This document shows, piece after piece, positions 62,469 to 64,000 of a DNA stretch of 64,000 nt. The DNA comes from Streptomyces sp. NRRL F-525 (GTDB lineage Bacteria > Actinomycetota > Actinomycetes > Streptomycetales > Streptomycetaceae). The notes under the pieces were generated by a model, which saw only the letters and a program-made list of their open reading frames with translations, had not been told where the DNA came from and searched no databases. The translations under genes and the position numbers were made by a program. The stretch covers positions 1-64,000 of the forward strand of contig NZ_JNXE01000044.1 in assembly GCF_000716605.1 (NCBI RefSeq), in the 5' to 3' direction. The stretch's first letter is position 1. Every line of letters begins with the position of its first letter.

Positions 62469-63029
62469 CTAGCCGCCGTAGACGTGCGGCGCGAGCGTAC
62501 CGACGAACGGGAGGTTGCGGTACTTCTCCGCGTAGTCGAGGCCGTAGCCGACGACGAACTCGTTCGGGATGTCGAAGCCGACCCACTCCACCTCGATGGC
62601 GACCTTGGCCGCCTCCGGCTTGCGGAGCAGGGTGCAGATCTTCAACGAGTCGGGCTCGCGCGAGCCGAGGTTGGAGATCAGCCAGGACAGCGTCAGGCCC
62701 GAGTCGATGATGTCCTCGACGATGAGGACGTGCTTGCCCTTGATGTCGGTGTCGAGGTCCTTGAGGATCCGCACGACACCGGAGGACTGGGTGCCCGCGC
62801 CGTACGACGACACGGCCATCCAGTCCATGGTGACGGGGGTGGACAGCGCCCGGGCGAGGTCCGCCATGACCATCACCGCGCCCTTGAGGACGCCGACGAT
62901 CAGCAGATCCTTGCCCGCGTACTCCGCGTCGATCTTCGCGGCGAGCTCCACGAGCTTCGCGTCGATCTCTTCCTTGGTGATGAGCACCGACTGGAGGTCG
63001 TCACCCATGTCTTTCGCGTCCACCCGCAT
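62469..63029 (-). CDS. hpt: Hypoxanthine phosphoribosyltransferase
   Basis: A 186-residue purine salvage enzyme converting hypoxanthine or guanine and PRPP to the nucleotide. The PRPP-binding motif is VLIVEDIIDSGLTLSWLI, the substrate loop is KGAVMVMADLARAL, and the flexible loop is SSYGAGTQSSGVVRI. The base-stacking aromatic is in EWVGFDIPNEFVVGYGLDYA. The ATG at 63029 (or the adjacent GTG at 63032) starts the protein; a start at the later Met of KDMGDDLQ is possible. It is preceded by tilS with a 65-bp gap, and precedes ftsH, an order conserved in actinobacteria and many Firmicutes. Confidence 0.96.
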   Translation of the reverse strand: MRVDAKDMGDDLQSVLITKEEIDAKLVELAAKIDAEYAGKDLLIVGVLKGAVMVMADLARALSTPVTMDWMAVSSYGAGTQSSGVVRILKDLDTDIKGKHVLIVEDIIDSGLTLSWLISNLGSREPDSLKICTLLRKPEAAKVAIEVEWVGFDIPNEFVVGYGLDYAEKYRNLPFVGTLAPHVYGG

Positions 63030-63094
63030 CACTTTCGGTCGTCCAACCGGCTACTACCTGGCCCCGCCCCCGGAGGCCCGGAGGGGGTGTCGAT

Positions 63095-64000
63095 TCAGCC
63101 TTGCCGAATCACCAGTCTGCCACCCTGGCGACGGGCGACGACCTTGCCCGGGAGATTGATGGCTCCCTGGCCGCGCCAGCCGGTGATCAGCCGGTCGACT
63201 TCCTCGATGTGCCGGGCGAACAGCGAACCGGCCGGGGCACCGGCCTGGATGGCGGCCCGGCGCAGGATGCGACGGCGTACGGCGGGCGGCAGGGCGTAGA
63301 GCTTCGCGCACTCCAGGAGCCCGGTGGCGTCCCGTACGGAGGCCTCGGCCTGGCTGGCCCAGGTGTCGAGGGCGTCGGCGTCGTCCCGGGACAGCTGCGC
63401 GGTACGGGCCAGTGCCTCTACGACCCCTTTGCCGAGCGCCTTCTCCAGGGCCGGCAGGCCTTCGTGGCGCAGACGGGAACGCGTGTACGCGGGGTCTGCG
63501 TTGTGCGGGTCGTCCCAGACGGGCAGCGACTGGACCATGCAGGCCTTGCGGGCGGTCTGCCGGTCGAGCTGGAGGAACGGGCGGCGGTAACGGCCGTCGG
63601 CCCCCGAGACCGCGGCCATCCCCGACAGGGAGCGGATGCCGGAGCCGCGGGCGAGGCCCAGCAGGACGGTTTCCGCCTGGTCGTCGCGCGTGTGGCCGAG
63701 GAGGACGGCGGCGGCGCCGTGGCGGGCGGCGCAGTCGTCGAGAGCTGCGTAGCGGGCGTCCCGGGCGGCTGCCTCGGGGCCGCCCTCGCGGCCCACGGTC
63801 ACGGACGTGGCTTCCACGGGGTCCAGGCCCAGTTCGCGCAGCCGTAGAACGACTTCGTCGGCGCGCAGGTCGGAGCCGGCCTGGAGGCCGTGGTCGACGG
63901 TGATGCCGCCGGCCCGGATGCCCAGCTTGGGGGCTTCGAAGGCGAGGGCGGAGGCGAGAGCCATGGAATCGGCGCCGCCGGAGCATGCGACGAGCACGAG
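63095..64000 (-). CDS. tilS: tRNA(Ile)-lysidine synthase (5' end beyond the window)
   Basis: The C-terminal 301 residues of TilS, which modifies C34 of tRNA(Ile) CAU to lysidine so that it reads AUA. The PP-loop [13 protein letters not shown] lies at the edge of the window and is followed by [35 protein letters not shown] and the [13 protein letters not shown] region. The C-terminal domain is short, as in other actinobacterial TilS. Only a few N-terminal residues plus the start codon are missing. It is upstream of hpt on the same strand and probably in one operon with it. Confidence 0.93.
   Translation of the reverse strand, partial: LVLVACSGGADSMALASALAFEAPKLGIRAGGITVDHGLQAGSDLRADEVVLRLRELGLDPVEATSVTVGREGGPEAAARDARYAALDDCAARHGAAAVLLGHTRDDQAETVLLGLARGSGIRSLSGMAAVSGADGRYRRPFLQLDRQTARKACMVQSLPVWDDPHNADPAYTRSRLRHEGLPALEKALGKGVVEALARTAQLSRDDADALDTWASQAEASVRDATGLLECAKLYALPPAVRRRILRRAAIQAGAPAGSLFARHIEEVDRLITGWRGQGAINLPGKVVARRQGGRLVIRQG

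Overview
The window is a high-GC actinobacterial chromosome segment, almost certainly Streptomyces. The gene order ilvD ... radA-disA ... mutY, sigE-cseABC ... clpC-lsr2 ... coaX-nadC-nadB-panC ... nuoD2 ... mprF-like ... folP-folB-folK-folE-ftsH-hpt-tilS matches, from memory, the S. coelicolor core region around SCO3345-SCO3406. There are no tRNA or rRNA genes, phage genes, transposases or CRISPR arrays. Most of the segment is vegetative core; the less conserved genes are the kinase/propeller protein, the AraC-VOC-methyltransferase operon, the efflux pump with its TetR, and a NACHT-LRR NTPase.

Layout. 1-9.5 kb: methyltransferase, membrane protein, SH3 protein followed by a broken copy of its own tail, Ser/Thr kinase with a PQQ-type propeller, ilvD, TetR, a TIM-barrel isomerase, Ppx/GppA. 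9.5-17.1 kb: Cys-rich protein, a sigma-like/zinc-finger/membrane/BACON fusion, radA, disA, an anchored protein, mutY. 17.4-20.9 kb: the complete sigE-cseA-cseB-cseC cell-envelope stress operon. 21-30.2 kb: AraC/VOC/methyltransferase operon, MFS pump and divergent TetR, M23 peptidase, acid phosphatase, NACHT-LRR protein. 30.2-42 kb: clpC, lsr2, an ArgA-type acetyltransferase, a BlaI-type regulator, a 59-residue membrane protein, then the cofactor operon DUF2520-panC-nadB-nadC-coaX, with three 4-nt gene overlaps and a 2-nt nadC-coaX gap. 42-56 kb: PLP lyase, HTH regulators, a NarL two-component pair, a MidA methyltransferase next to nuoD2, a pair of bacterial PH-domain proteins, an esterase and the mprF-like gene. 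56-64 kb: folP, SnoaL-like, folB, folK, DUF3180, folE, ftsH, hpt and the 3' part of tilS.

Regulatory reading gives the most interest. Two sites have the same ECF form, GGAACC-N16-CGTC: one lies inside the sigE operon between cseA and cseB, the other upstream of the mprF-like gene. A weaker version precedes the M23 peptidase. This suggests a SigE circuit with an internal feedback promoter and local targets. TTGTCAGTG-N8-TAnnnT, the mycobacterial LexA-independent (PafBC-type) DNA-damage promoter motif, occurs exactly upstream of radA (apparently leaderless, with disA behind it) and folB, and nearly upstream of an ArsR-like regulator. A sequence matching the corynebacterial ClgR consensus lies upstream of clpC. 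The efflux pump and its TetR share a large dyad operator. The kinase/propeller gene and the NACHT gene, 25 kb apart, carry the same promoter-leader sequence.

Three dispersed intergenic repeat families are visible. One, with roughly 30-bp arms forming a large palindrome, sits immediately upstream of both mutY and folP.
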